A DNA stretch of 14,514 nt from NCBI GenBank assembly GCA_016195205.1, contig JACQAB010000058.1, positions 1 through 14,514 of the forward strand. Direction: 5' to 3'. The position numbers and the translations under genes were made by a program. The stretch is from Pseudomonadota bacterium (lineage in GTDB: Bacteria > Pseudomonadota > Alphaproteobacteria > UBA9219 > RGZA01). Shown here one piece after another: positions 1 to 7,211 of this stretch. Numbering within the stretch: the stretch's first letter is position 1; each line of letters opens with the position of its first letter. The notes under the pieces are model-generated. The model had not been told where the DNA came from. It worked only from the letters and a program-made list of their open reading frames with translations, and searched no databases.

Positions 1-537
1 TGGCCGGGGCTGAAGCGCAATGACGCCGATTGGTATGCGGCGGAAATCATGGATTACATCCTGGGCGGCGGAAGTTTTTCCTCGCGGCTGATGAAGGAAA
101 TCCGCGAAAAGCGCGGACTCACCTATGGCGTGAATTCCGGCAGCTCGGCGCTGGAACATGGGCCGCTGTTCACGGTGGAAGCCTCGTTCCAGGGCAAGAA
201 CGCGGCGGAAGTCCTGCGCCTGATCAACGAAGAAGTAGCGCGTATGGTGAAAGACCCGGTAAGCGCCGAGGAACTGAAGGCCGCGAAGGATTATCTGATC
301 GGCTCGGCCCCGCTGGACCTGACGTCTACCTCGAATATCGCTGGGCGCTATTTAGGCCTGCGTTTGAACGGCTTGCCCATGGATGAAGAGGAAAAACGCG
401 CCAAGGCGCTTCAGGCCGTTACCGCCGCGGATGTGCAGCGCGTGGCGAAGCGGATTTTTTCTGTCCAGCCGGCGGTGTTCTTCGTGGGCAATCCGGAAGG
501 GATTACGCCCACCGAAACTTTCGACAAAATCGATTAG
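1..537 (+). CDS. M16 family metallopeptidase, C-terminal part (5' end outside window)
   Basis: The reading frame is open from base 1 and ends at TAG 535-537, giving 178 residues of a protein that begins upstream. The segment with an LGGGSFSSRL motif (about residues 21-30) followed by REKRGLTYGV is the hallmark of the C-terminal domain of pitrilysin-like M16 peptidases (PqqL/YmxG/mitochondrial processing peptidase type). The rest follows the family pattern, with a long amphipathic helix region and a final VFFVGNP segment. The zinc motif HxxEH belongs to the N-terminal domain and is not visible, so I cannot tell an active subunit from the inactive partner that bacteria often encode next to it. 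Proteins of this type usually act in the periplasm or cell envelope. The stop codon interlocks with that of xth on the other strand (bases 534-537). Confidence 0.9.
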   Translation, partial: WPGLKRNDADWYAAEIMDYILGGGSFSSRLMKEIREKRGLTYGVNSGSSALEHGPLFTVEASFQGKNAAEVLRLINEEVARMVKDPVSAEELKAAKDYLIGSAPLDLTSTSNIAGRYLGLRLNGLPMDEEEKRAKALQAVTAADVQRVAKRIFSVQPAVFFVGNPEGITPTETFDKID

Positions 538-1322
538 CCAAATTCCGCAATCACCGGCACGTGATCGCTGGGCTTGGGCGTCCAGCCGCGTGCTTCTTTT
601 AAAATGCGCGTTTTTTTCAGATCGCCCGCCAGGTTCTTGCTGACCCAGATATGGTCGAGGCGCCTGCCGCGGTCGGAAGCGCGCCAGTCGGCGGCGCGGT
701 AACTCCACCACGAATAAAGCTTCTGCCCGGCGGGCACGAAATGCCGTGGGGCATCCACGCCCGCAAAGGCTTTTTGCAGGGCGGCCAGCTTTTCCACTTC
801 AACCGGCGTGTGCGACACCACCCCCAGCATCTGCTTGTGCGACCACACGTCGTGCTCCAGCGGGGCGACGTTCAAATCGCCCACCAGAATGCGCCGTTTG
901 GCGTGAGGATGCATTTTCCACCAGCCGGCCAATTCGTCCAGAAACTGCAGTTTATGGGCGAATTTCACGTTGGCCTTGGGATCGGGAATATCGCCGCCCG
1001 CCGGCACGTAAACGCAATGAAGTTCCGTCCCATCTTCCAAACGGGCATGGATGTGGCGGCAATCCTGCTTCTCGCACCAGTGGCGCACTTGCGGCAGGGT
1101 GATGGGCTTGCGCGATAAAATGGCCACGCCGTTATAGCCCTTCATGCCGCAAATATGCTGGTGCTTATAGCCGGCCTTGGCAAAAGCCTCGGTGGGGAAA
1201 AATTCGTCCGGCGTTTTAGTTTCCTGCAGGCATAGGATGTCGGGCTTTTCTTCCGACAGCAGGCGCAGCACCAGGTCCAGGCGCAACCGCACCGAATTGA
1301 TGTTCCAGGTGGCAATTTTCAT
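534..1322 (-). CDS. xth: Exodeoxyribonuclease III / class II AP endonuclease
   Basis: The protein has 262 aa, close to the usual length of ExoIII. It cleaves DNA 5' to abasic sites and removes 3' blocking groups in base excision repair, in the cytoplasm and with Mg2+. All expected active-site positions are visible: N7 (ATWNINSVR), E34 (LQETK), Y106, D149 and N151 (VGDLNVAP), D223 (RRLDHIW) and the D253-H254 pair (SDHVPV). I chose the ATG at 1320-1322 because MKIATWN is the standard family N terminus. An in-frame ATG at 1388 would add 22 residues with no family match and overlap the lolA stop. No strong Shine-Dalgarno is seen. The gene lies 55 nt downstream of lolA on the same strand and is probably co-transcribed with it. 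Confidence 0.96.
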   Translation of the reverse strand: MKIATWNINSVRLRLDLVLRLLSEEKPDILCLQETKTPDEFFPTEAFAKAGYKHQHICGMKGYNGVAILSRKPITLPQVRHWCEKQDCRHIHARLEDGTELHCVYVPAGGDIPDPKANVKFAHKLQFLDELAGWWKMHPHAKRRILVGDLNVAPLEHDVWSHKQMLGVVSHTPVEVEKLAALQKAFAGVDAPRHFVPAGQKLYSWWSYRAADWRASDRGRRLDHIWVSKNLAGDLKKTRILKEARGWTPKPSDHVPVIAEFG

Positions 1323-1377
1323 TAAAGGACTCGTTTTTGCGGCTCGCTCTACGCTTACCGCGCAACCGCTCGCACGC

Positions 1378-2067
1378 TTAATGCCCAAAATTCGGATCGC
1401 GGTAAACGAAGGTGGAGGAAGGAATATCCTGGTTCACCTGCTCGTTGTAAAGGGCGACGCGGGTTTGCGTGCCCTGGCCGTCTTTCACCCGCCAGTTTTT
1501 AAGCTGCAGGGGTTTATCTTGAAATTCCAGGGTTAGAATGCCCGAGGCGGGGTCGTCGCTTTGCACGATATCCACCTCGATCATCTCAGGAAAATAGCGG
1601 ATTTCCTTTACATCCACATCGCCTGACAGTTTCAGCGGGTCGCGCAGGATAATGTCGGCCATCGAGCGGCCCAGCGGCACGCTGGATGAGGTTTTGGCCT
1701 GGCTGTCCCAGGCATGCACGAACAAACCGTCGGCGACCAGCAGGTCATGATTAGGCGGAGTGTATTCCAGGCGCATCTTGCCCGGGCGGCGAATGGACAA
1801 CGTGCCGGTGCTGGTATTGCCATCCGAAAGCGTCTGCATGAACTCGGCGCGCAGCGTGTGAATGGTGTTGAAATAGGTTTCAATGCGGGAAATGGTTTCG
1901 CGGTCTTCCGCGCTGAGCGCGGCGGCTTTTTTCTGCGCATCCTCGTCGCTGTCGGTTTTTTCAGCGGTCAGCGGCTTGATGGTGGGCTGCGGCGCCGGGG
2001 CCTCGGCATGCAGCGGCAGCGTCAAGGCGCAAAGAGCAAGAACCAGAAGGGCAGGGATGTTTTTCAT
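1378..2067 (-). CDS. lolA: LolA-type outer-membrane lipoprotein carrier
   Basis: The protein has 229 aa. Residues 1-21 form a clear signal peptide (MK, hydrophobic stretch, LHA cleavage site), so it is exported to the periplasm. Residues about 22-55 are a Pro/Ala/charged linker. From about residue 57 the LolA fold follows: LRAEFMQTLSDG (72-83), GTLSIRRPGKMRLEY (88-102), VADGLFVHAWD (111-121), and a region (about 131-150) matching the PLGRSMADIILRDP segment typical of alphaproteobacterial LolA. LolA accepts lipoproteins from the LolCDE transporter and carries them to the outer membrane. A purine-rich stretch ending in GGGGG sits directly before the ATG. In alphaproteobacteria lolA normally lies directly between ftsK and xth; here xth follows as expected but ftsK is about 1.7 kb away. 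Confidence 0.92.
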   Translation of the reverse strand: MKNIPALLVLALCALTLPLHAEAPAPQPTIKPLTAEKTDSDEDAQKKAAALSAEDRETISRIETYFNTIHTLRAEFMQTLSDGNTSTGTLSIRRPGKMRLEYTPPNHDLLVADGLFVHAWDSQAKTSSSVPLGRSMADIILRDPLKLSGDVDVKEIRYFPEMIEVDIVQSDDPASGILTLEFQDKPLQLKNWRVKDGQGTQTRVALYNEQVNQDIPSSTFVYRDPNFGH

Positions 2068-2173
2068 CCCCCTAAACTGCCCAGATTTTATGTCAAAAAT
2101 GAAGCGGGAAAAGTGACGAATAATGGAGGCATTTGATTAAGCGAAAAATGCTCAGCTTGGCGAAGCGGTATTT

Positions 2174-2192
2174 CCCCTCCCGAAGGGAGGGG
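2174..2192. repeat. GC-rich hairpin, copy 1 of CCCCTCCC/GGGAGGGG
   Basis: A perfect 8-bp stem CCCCTCCC/GGGAGGGG with a 3-nt loop lies upstream of lolA and downstream of the 187-aa gene. No T-run follows directly on the minus strand, so it is a poor intrinsic terminator for that gene. The same stem recurs at 6201-6221. It probably belongs to a dispersed intergenic hairpin family. Confidence 0.6.
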
Positions 2193-2233
2193 GGATCTGC
2201 TTTTCTGTTTGGAAATGCGGTTGTTTTAAATTA

Positions 2234-2797
2234 TCAAGCTAGAACGCTTAGATTCCGGCCAGCCAGCGTGTCGCCGGTGGCGGAAATAACGCCGCGATAA
2301 ACCTCATCGCCCCCATGGCCCAACAGGCGCGCCTGGGGTGAAAACCCTTCTTTTGCGGATTTTTTATTGTCTTCCTTGCGGGCGGTGTCTTTGGCCTGGC
2401 CGCTGTCATGGCTTTGCGCGCCGGCGAAGGCCAAAGCCTGATCCTGCGGCGGGTCTTTTTTACCCGCAAGCTGGGCCAGCGGGTCACTGCCGTTTTTCAC
2501 CTTGTCGATCAAACGGTCTTCGTCCAGATCGCTGCGCGTGGAAGAAGAAACCTGGTCGCCCTGCTTGGTGGCTTTCACCTTCGCACCGCGTTCGTCCTGC
2601 AGGAACAGAACCTCGCGCGGAAGCTTGACAAGACCGAACTGGCTAAGGCCCAACTGGCCCTCGCGTTCCAGGCCGATGATGGTGTCGTAATGCTCGGCAT
2701 TGGTGACGGCGCCGGCCGAATTCACGGCCGCGTTCGTGCCCGAATAATTGGCGGTGTTGCTGTAGCTGGGATATACGGTGTTGATTAATGCGGTCAT
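2234..2797 (-). CDS. Hypothetical protein, 187 aa, orphan gene in the ftsK-lolA gap
   Basis: I do not recognise this protein. It has no signal peptide and no membrane segment. The N-terminal 35 residues are rich in Asn, Ser, Ala and Tyr. Residues about 36-70 look ordered, with alternating hydrophobic residues (LEREGQLGLSQFGLVKLPRE). Residues about 75-155 are highly charged and rich in Lys, Asp, Gln and Ser, which suggests disorder. A short, more ordered Gly-rich tail closes the protein. A GGA sits 12-14 nt before the ATG, so the ribosome site is weak. The gene lies between ftsK and lolA, two genes usually adjacent, and its 5' side borders a palindromic repeat. The codon use looks like that of its neighbours, which supports a real gene, but its function is unknown. 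Confidence 0.6.
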   Translation of the reverse strand: MTALINTVYPSYSNTANYSGTNAAVNSAGAVTNAEHYDTIIGLEREGQLGLSQFGLVKLPREVLFLQDERGAKVKATKQGDQVSSSTRSDLDEDRLIDKVKNGSDPLAQLAGKKDPPQDQALAFAGAQSHDSGQAKDTARKEDNKKSAKEGFSPQARLLGHGGDEVYRGVISATGDTLAGRNLSVLA

Positions 2798-2821
2798 GAT
2801 TATTTATTCCAAAATCTCTCT

Positions 2822-2912
2822 ACGTCATGCCAGCGCAGGCTGGCATCCATGGCAGAAACCTTTCAGGAAGAGAGGCGGCGGCCATGGATCCCAGCTTTCG
2901 CTGGGATGACAT
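2822..2912. repeat. Double-hairpin palindromic repeat of about 90 nt
   Basis: Two outer arms (2822-2853 and 2881-2912) are inverted copies matching at 27 of 32 positions. Each arm also folds on itself: ATGCCAGC/GCTGGCAT on the left and ATCCCAGC/GCTGGGAT on the right. The GTCAT(C/G)CCAGC...GGATCCATGG wording resembles palindromic elements scattered through many alphaproteobacterial genomes. A spacer of about 27 nt separates the arms. It lies just upstream of the 187-aa gene. Confidence 0.8.
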
Positions 2913-3108
2913 TTCTTATTGAGGCAGCCATCCTAAGCCCTCAACCTTTGCCAAAGCCTTTAAAAACCGTGGTTTTTGAGTAAACCCGTGTGCATTTCAC
3001 CGGGCTTCCTTAACAAAGGGAGAAAGTTTGGTTAACGCCGGTTTAGGATTTTACTTTGTGCATCCAGTGGCCTAAAAACTGGTGTTCATTTTTAAAGGAG
3101 AGATTTCT
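2913..3108. other. Intergenic region upstream of the 211-aa gene with short inverted repeats
   Basis: No gene is seen here. The AT-rich palindrome AAAAACCGTGGTTTTT is at 2962-2977. A CCAGT/ACTGG hairpin (3064-3068 with 3078-3082, 9-nt loop) sits just ahead of the AAAGGAGAG ribosome site at 3094-3102. These could be operator or leader structures for the downstream gene, but nothing beyond base pairing supports that. I did not find a convincing -35/-10 pair. Confidence 0.4.
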
Positions 3109-3744
3109 ATGACCATGTCTCATGCTCGCCGCGCCGCTTCGGTTCTCGGCGAATTTTATAATTACAAAGGCGTTATTTGTCAGGTCATCGGCGCCGTTGA
3201 AATGGACAACAGGCTCCAGCTTATTCTCGATCAATGTTCGCCAAACAATGTGCACGGCATGCGCGTTCCCGATGCCTTGAAGAGGGAACAAAGCCTTAAT
3301 CAGAAGAGGGGAATAGGTGATAAGCCCATGTCACGTTTCCTTATATTGCCACCAAAGCTTAAGGGAATTCCTAGGTACATGGCGGGAAATTATATTGCGG
3401 TAGAAGCCAATTATTTTGAACGTAATGCAGAGAAAACAACTGCGCCAGTACCTTCAAAACATGCGCCTCCACGGGTGTCAGAGCACGTGCTTGCGCCCAT
3501 AGGAGGTCGCAAGCCGGCGTTATTTATTGGAATGGAAGAAAGCTATACCCCGCGTCTTGTTGGAAGAGGCGAAGGTCTTTTTACCCGAGTGACAGGAATT
3601 TTTCTTGTTGGCCGTCAGTTGGGATACAGGGTCACGGTGGGTGCTCATACAGACGCCACCAGTCATCTGAGACTCGTTCCAAAATACCGGGGCCGGGCTG
3701 CGCATTATTTTGATCGTATCCGGGCTGCTGCGCTGGCCGCCTAA
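3109..3744 (+). CDS. Hypothetical protein, 211 aa, orphan gene convergent with ftsK
   Basis: I do not recognise this protein. The start at 3109 is chosen because an excellent Shine-Dalgarno (AAAGGAGAG, 3094-3102) precedes it at proper spacing; an in-frame ATG at 3082 lies before that site. There is no signal peptide or membrane segment. The protein is basic and seems to have two ordered parts (about residues 1-105 and 135-211) joined by a Pro/Lys/Thr-rich linker. The first part starts with an ARRAASVLGEFYNYKGVICQ segment, and the C-terminal part has many Arg and Tyr. The gene is visibly less GC-rich than the core genes (54 G+C in the 120 bases 3361-3480), which suggests foreign origin. Its TAA interlocks with the ftsK stop (3741-3744). 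Confidence 0.75.
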   Translation: MTMSHARRAASVLGEFYNYKGVICQVIGAVEMDNRLQLILDQCSPNNVHGMRVPDALKREQSLNQKRGIGDKPMSRFLILPPKLKGIPRYMAGNYIAVEANYFERNAEKTTAPVPSKHAPPRVSEHVLAPIGGRKPALFIGMEESYTPRLVGRGEGLFTRVTGIFLVGRQLGYRVTVGAHTDATSHLRLVPKYRGRAAHYFDRIRAAALAA

Positions 3745-6116
3745 TCATCCATACTTCTTCCAAGAATCTCCCGCTTGCCCACGTGGTTGGCGGCGCCGAC
3801 GATGCCGTCTTTTTCCATCTGCTCCATCAGCCGCGCCGCGCGGTTATAGCCGATCTGCAAATGCCGCTGGATGAAACTGGTGCTGGCCTTGCGTTCACGC
3901 AAAACAATGTCCACCGCCTTGTCGTAAAGGTCATCGCCGCTTTCTGATCCGTTGCCCGCGCCAAAGCCGCCTTGTTCACCGCCTTCTTCCTCGGTGACTT
4001 CTTCCAGGTATTCCGGCTCGCCCTGTTCCTTCAGGAAACTCACCACCGTCTGCACTTCGTCATCACCCACAAAGGGGCCGTGCACGCGGGTAATGCGCCC
4101 GCCGCCGGCCATATACAGCATGTCGCCCTGGCCCAGCAGCTGTTCGGCGCCTTGCTCGCCCAGAATGGTGCGGCTGTCGATCTTGCTGGTGACCTGGAAG
4201 CTAACGCGCGAAGGGAAATTGGCTTTGATTGTGCCGGTAATCACATCCACCGAGGGCCGCTGCGTGGCCATGATGATATGGATGCCCGCGGCGCGCGCCA
4301 TTTGCGCCAGGCGCTGAATGGCGGCTTCAATATCCTTGCCCGCCACCAGCATGAGGTCGGCCATTTCATCGACGATCACCACGATGTAGGGCAGGTCGGT
4401 TAAATCCAGCGGCTGGTCTTCGAAGATGGGCTTGCCGGTGTCGGGGTCAAAGCCGGTTTGCACCTTGCGCAATAAAGTTTTCCCCGCGCCTCGCGCCTCG
4501 CGCACGCGCATGTTATAGCCTTCAATGTTGCGCACCCCCAGCATCGACATGGCGCGATAACGCTCTTCCATTTCGCGCACCGTCCATTTCAGCGCGTAAA
4601 TAGCTTTGCGCGGCTCGGTCACCACCGGGGCCAGAAGGTGCGGAATGCCCTCATACGCCGACAGTTCCAGCATTTTCGGATCGATCATGATAAAGCGGCA
4701 TTCGCGCGGGGAGTGCCGGTAAAGCAGCGACAAAATCATGGTGTTGATGGCCACTGATTTGCCCGATCCGGTGGTGCCCGCCACCAGCAGATGCGGCATG
4801 CGCGCCAGATCCACCACCACCGGCCCGCCGCCAATATCCTTGCCCAGGGCCAGCGGCAGGCGCATGGAGGCATCGCGGTGGCTTTCGGCCATAAGAAGTT
4901 CCCGCAGATACACCGTTTCACGGCGGCGGTTGGGCAACTCGATGCCGATCACATTGCGGCCCGGCACCACGGCAATGCGGACCGAGGTGGCGCTCATACT
5001 GCGCGCCACGTCATCGGCCAGGCTGATCACGCGGCTGGATTTAATGCCGGGGGCGGGCTCCAACTCATACAGTGTAATCACCGGACCGGGGCTGACTTCG
5101 GTGATGCGGCCCTGCACGCCGAAATCGCTCAGCACGCCTTCCAGAAGCCGGGCGTTCTTTTCCAGCGCCTCTTCGCTAAGGGTTTCATCGCTGCGCGATG
5201 CGGTTTCGGGCAGTTGCAACAGGTTCAGCGGTGGCAGCATGTCGCCCGCCTCGCTCTCCGCGAAATCCAGCCGGGTTTGAAGCGGTGTTTTGGCTTTTTT
5301 CAGGGTGGTGCGGGCTTTTCTTTTCTTGCGCACCAGGGTGGGGCCCACGCTTTCTTCAATATCTTCCTCGGCCAGGGCTTCATCCAGCACCAGGCGCGGG
5401 GCTTCTTCCGGGTCTTCCTTCTTCACCCAGGCATAAAAACTTTTCAGCGACCACCAGGCAAAGCGCGCGGCATGTCCCGCGATCTTGCGCAGGAAGCCCA
5501 GCACGCGCTGCCATTCTTCCAGCGACAATCCGCAGCATAGATACAAGAATCCCAGCCCCATGACTCCGGCCGACAAGGCGAAAGCGATCACCAGGCCCTT
5601 GCCCAACTCGTAATGCTGTAGGAACGCGAAGGCCACCTGTCCCAGCAATCCGCCCGGCGGCTGGCTGAAGGGCGAAACCACGTCGCCCAGCCCATACATC
5701 ATGCTTTGCAGGGAAACGGCGGCAAAAATCAATGTCGCCACTGCTGTTAAACAGCGTAGAAAGAAAGGGCTTAGCCCACGAGCCGTGGCGACACGCCACG
5801 CCCAGGCGGCGAGGATAATCACCAGCAGATAGGCGCCGAAGCCAAAACCCTGATGCAGCAGATCGGCGGTATAGCTGCCGCCGCGTCCCAGCCAGTTGTG
5901 AATGGTCTCATTTTCAACATTCGAAGCGGTGTTCAGCGATGGGTCGGCGCTGGTGTAGGTCAGCAGGGCCAGCCAGCATCCCAGCGCCAGCAACAATAAT
6001 CCCAGCCCCACCGCCTGCAGCCAGCGATGCACCAGCCAGTCGCGCAACTCTTCCGGCAGCAGGGGCTGGCCGGCAAGGCGTTCAGGCTTGAAGCGATGAG
6101 CAAGGAGACGGGCCAT
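3741..6116 (-). CDS. ftsK: DNA translocase FtsK
   Basis: The protein has 791 aa, typical for alphaproteobacterial FtsK. It is an ATP-driven DNA pump at the septum that aligns the chromosome terminus and supports XerCD resolution. Residues about 32-200 hold four hydrophobic segments (35-55, 91-110, 122-140, 172-198), the membrane anchor. Residues 230-310 are a short charged linker. The alpha/beta motor follows, with Walker A AGTTGSGKS at 446-454 and Walker B IVVIVDE at 578-584. The gamma winged-helix domain (about 727-791) has the DDLYDKAVDIV and QRHLQIGYNRAARLMEQME pattern that reads KOPS sites. The ATG at 6114-6116 has no obvious Shine-Dalgarno, but no other plausible start precedes the first membrane segment. 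It heads the split ftsK-lolA-xth cluster. Confidence 0.97.
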   Translation of the reverse strand: MARLLAHRFKPERLAGQPLLPEELRDWLVHRWLQAVGLGLLLLALGCWLALLTYTSADPSLNTASNVENETIHNWLGRGGSYTADLLHQGFGFGAYLLVIILAAWAWRVATARGLSPFFLRCLTAVATLIFAAVSLQSMMYGLGDVVSPFSQPPGGLLGQVAFAFLQHYELGKGLVIAFALSAGVMGLGFLYLCCGLSLEEWQRVLGFLRKIAGHAARFAWWSLKSFYAWVKKEDPEEAPRLVLDEALAEEDIEESVGPTLVRKKRKARTTLKKAKTPLQTRLDFAESEAGDMLPPLNLLQLPETASRSDETLSEEALEKNARLLEGVLSDFGVQGRITEVSPGPVITLYELEPAPGIKSSRVISLADDVARSMSATSVRIAVVPGRNVIGIELPNRRRETVYLRELLMAESHRDASMRLPLALGKDIGGGPVVVDLARMPHLLVAGTTGSGKSVAINTMILSLLYRHSPRECRFIMIDPKMLELSAYEGIPHLLAPVVTEPRKAIYALKWTVREMEERYRAMSMLGVRNIEGYNMRVREARGAGKTLLRKVQTGFDPDTGKPIFEDQPLDLTDLPYIVVIVDEMADLMLVAGKDIEAAIQRLAQMARAAGIHIIMATQRPSVDVITGTIKANFPSRVSFQVTSKIDSRTILGEQGAEQLLGQGDMLYMAGGGRITRVHGPFVGDDEVQTVVSFLKEQGEPEYLEEVTEEEGGEQGGFGAGNGSESGDDLYDKAVDIVLRERKASTSFIQRHLQIGYNRAARLMEQMEKDGIVGAANHVGKREILGRSMDD

Positions 6117-6200
6117 GTTCAGAGATCAGAGGACAGGGATCAGGGATCAGAAAAAAGTGACGAGTAACAGGTGATTGGTGACAAATGACAAAAACGGATT
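6117..6200. repeat. Low-complexity leader upstream of ftsK
   Basis: This short region consists largely of repeated words: GATCAG occurs three times between 6124 and 6150, followed by GTGAC/GTAAC-like words to about 6190. No gene fits. It occupies the place where the ftsK promoter and ribosome site should lie, and neither is clear. Confidence 0.4.
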
Positions 6201-6245
6201 CCCCTCCCCTTGAGGGAGGGGTTAAGGGAGGGGTTAAGGGAGATC
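6201..6245. repeat. GC-rich hairpin, copy 2, with tandem 12-mer
   Basis: CCCCTCCC (6201-6208) pairs with GGGAGGGG (6214-6221). The right arm then continues as two tandem copies of GGGAGGGGTTAA (6214-6237) plus a partial third. On the minus strand the hairpin is followed a few bases later by a TTTTT run, so it might act as a weak terminator for the phosphoesterase-like gene ending at 6263. The stem is the same as at 2174-2192. Confidence 0.55.
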
Positions 6246-6262
6246 AAGCAACGAAGGCATGT

Positions 6263-7099
6263 TTAAAAAGTCAGATGTTCCAAAACCCGTCCTTGCGGAT
6301 CAAGGCAGGCGGCATGAATCATACCATCAAGCCCGCCGCCGCCATCAAGGGTGACGACGAAGTCTTTGTCAGCGCTGGTGGTCCAGCGGCCGCCGGTGCC
6401 GCGGATCACCCGGCCATAGGTGCCATATTGCGACAGCCGGCTGATATCCGATTGCGGCCAGCACAGCAATTCGCGCTGCAGGTGAAGCGAAACGCGCGGA
6501 TCCAGGCCATGGGGAATAAAGGCCAGCGGCTGGCGGGTTTGCGTGTTTGCGGCGGCTTTCATCTGCGCGAAAAACCCGGCATGGCCGGCGGGAGAAGCCA
6601 GGCGTTTTTGCCAGTCATGAGTGAAGCGGTTGATGGTGAAAACATCGGCGCGCGCGGCGGCCAGCAAATCACTTCCCTCGGCGCCATAGGCGCTTAAATA
6701 AAATTCCAGGCCCTTGGGAAGATTTTCTTCCACCCAGGCGGCGGGATCTTTCTGAAAGGCCAGTTGCGGAAGCCTTAGCGCCAAATCTTCAAAAGCGCCG
6801 CGCAGGAACACCACGCTTTCCGGGGAGGAGGCGGGCAGGGCGGTGACGGCATCGCGCAGGGCAATCAGCTCGCCCAGCACGGCCTGGCCCTCGCCGGTCC
6901 ACTGGCTGTGCGCGCCCAGGTAGTTGCCCAGGTAAACCAGCGCCTCACCGGGCTGGATTTTGCGCGACAACGCCTCGTGCAACTGGCATAGCGCCCCATA
7001 GCGCCCATACAGCGACCCCACCGCCCAGATACGCACGGGGTTGCCGAGGGCAGCGATACTTTCATGCGAAAAGGAGGTGGGGACGGCCTTAGGAAGCAT
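6263..7099 (-). CDS. Phosphoesterase-fold protein (PPP/PrpA-like) lacking metal ligands
   Basis: The protein has 278 aa with the layout of a bacterial Ser/Thr protein phosphatase (calcineurin-like fold), but each metal motif is altered. Motif 1, normally GDxHG, is GSLYG (28-32). Motif 2, normally GDxVDRG, is GNYLGA (58-63). Motif 3, normally RGNHE, is RGAFE (100-104). The region normally reading VHAGxDP is IPHGLDP (195-201), with the His shifted by one. The GHTP motif is RGTGG (233-237). The terminal DTGA-type segment is LDGGGG (251-256). The scaffold strands (IWAVGS, ALVYLGNY, VVFLRG) remain. By inference it is not a metal-dependent hydrolase and may bind a ligand or partner. It lies downstream of carD, but a terminator separates them. 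The ATG at 7097-7099 has no clear ribosome site. Confidence 0.75.
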   Translation of the reverse strand: MLPKAVPTSFSHESIAALGNPVRIWAVGSLYGRYGALCQLHEALSRKIQPGEALVYLGNYLGAHSQWTGEGQAVLGELIALRDAVTALPASSPESVVFLRGAFEDLALRLPQLAFQKDPAAWVEENLPKGLEFYLSAYGAEGSDLLAAARADVFTINRFTHDWQKRLASPAGHAGFFAQMKAAANTQTRQPLAFIPHGLDPRVSLHLQRELLCWPQSDISRLSQYGTYGRVIRGTGGRWTTSADKDFVVTLDGGGGLDGMIHAACLDPQGRVLEHLTF

Positions 7100-7105
7100 G
7101 CAGGA

Positions 7106-7124
7106 ATGATTAGCCGCGAATCAT
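7106..7124. promoter_or_regulatory. Short inverted repeat before the phosphoesterase-like gene
   Basis: ATGATT (7106-7111) and AATCAT (7119-7124) form a 6-bp inverted repeat with a 7-nt centre just upstream of the start at 7099. It could be an operator or part of a weak leader hairpin. This is seen in sequence only. Confidence 0.25.
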
Positions 7125-7158
7125 CCAAAACAAAGGGTTTCATCTTGAAGCCAGCCAT

Positions 7159-7187
7159 AAAAAAACCGGGCCCTTCGGCCCGGTTTT
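7159..7187 (-). terminator. Intrinsic terminator of carD
   Basis: A perfect 11-bp stem (7162-7172 with 7177-7187, core CCGGGCC/GGCCCGG) with a 4-nt loop is followed on the minus strand by a run of seven T. It lies 25 nt after the carD stop. This is a textbook rho-independent terminator and should end most carD transcripts before the phosphoesterase-like gene. Confidence 0.9.
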
Positions 7188-7211
7188 GAAGTTCGATCAC
7201 CTTGAAATTCT

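Noticed and set aside
651..1118. Plus-strand open frame of 155 codons opposite xth
   Set aside because: It mirrors the conserved xth frame and has no family features.
1323..1388. 22-codon N-terminal extension of xth from an ATG at 1388
   Set aside because: The ExoIII family starts at MKIATWN, and the extension has no conserved content and overlaps the lolA end.
4738..5563. Long plus-strand open frames opposite ftsK
   Set aside because: They are antisense to clearly conserved ftsK coding sequence, have no ribosome sites and show low-complexity translations.
2109..6163. Shared 11-mer AAAAGTGACGA upstream of lolA (2109-2119) and ftsK (6153-6163), as a possible common regulatory site
   Set aside because: A rough count shows that several 11-base matches are expected by chance in a window this size, and the flanks do not match.
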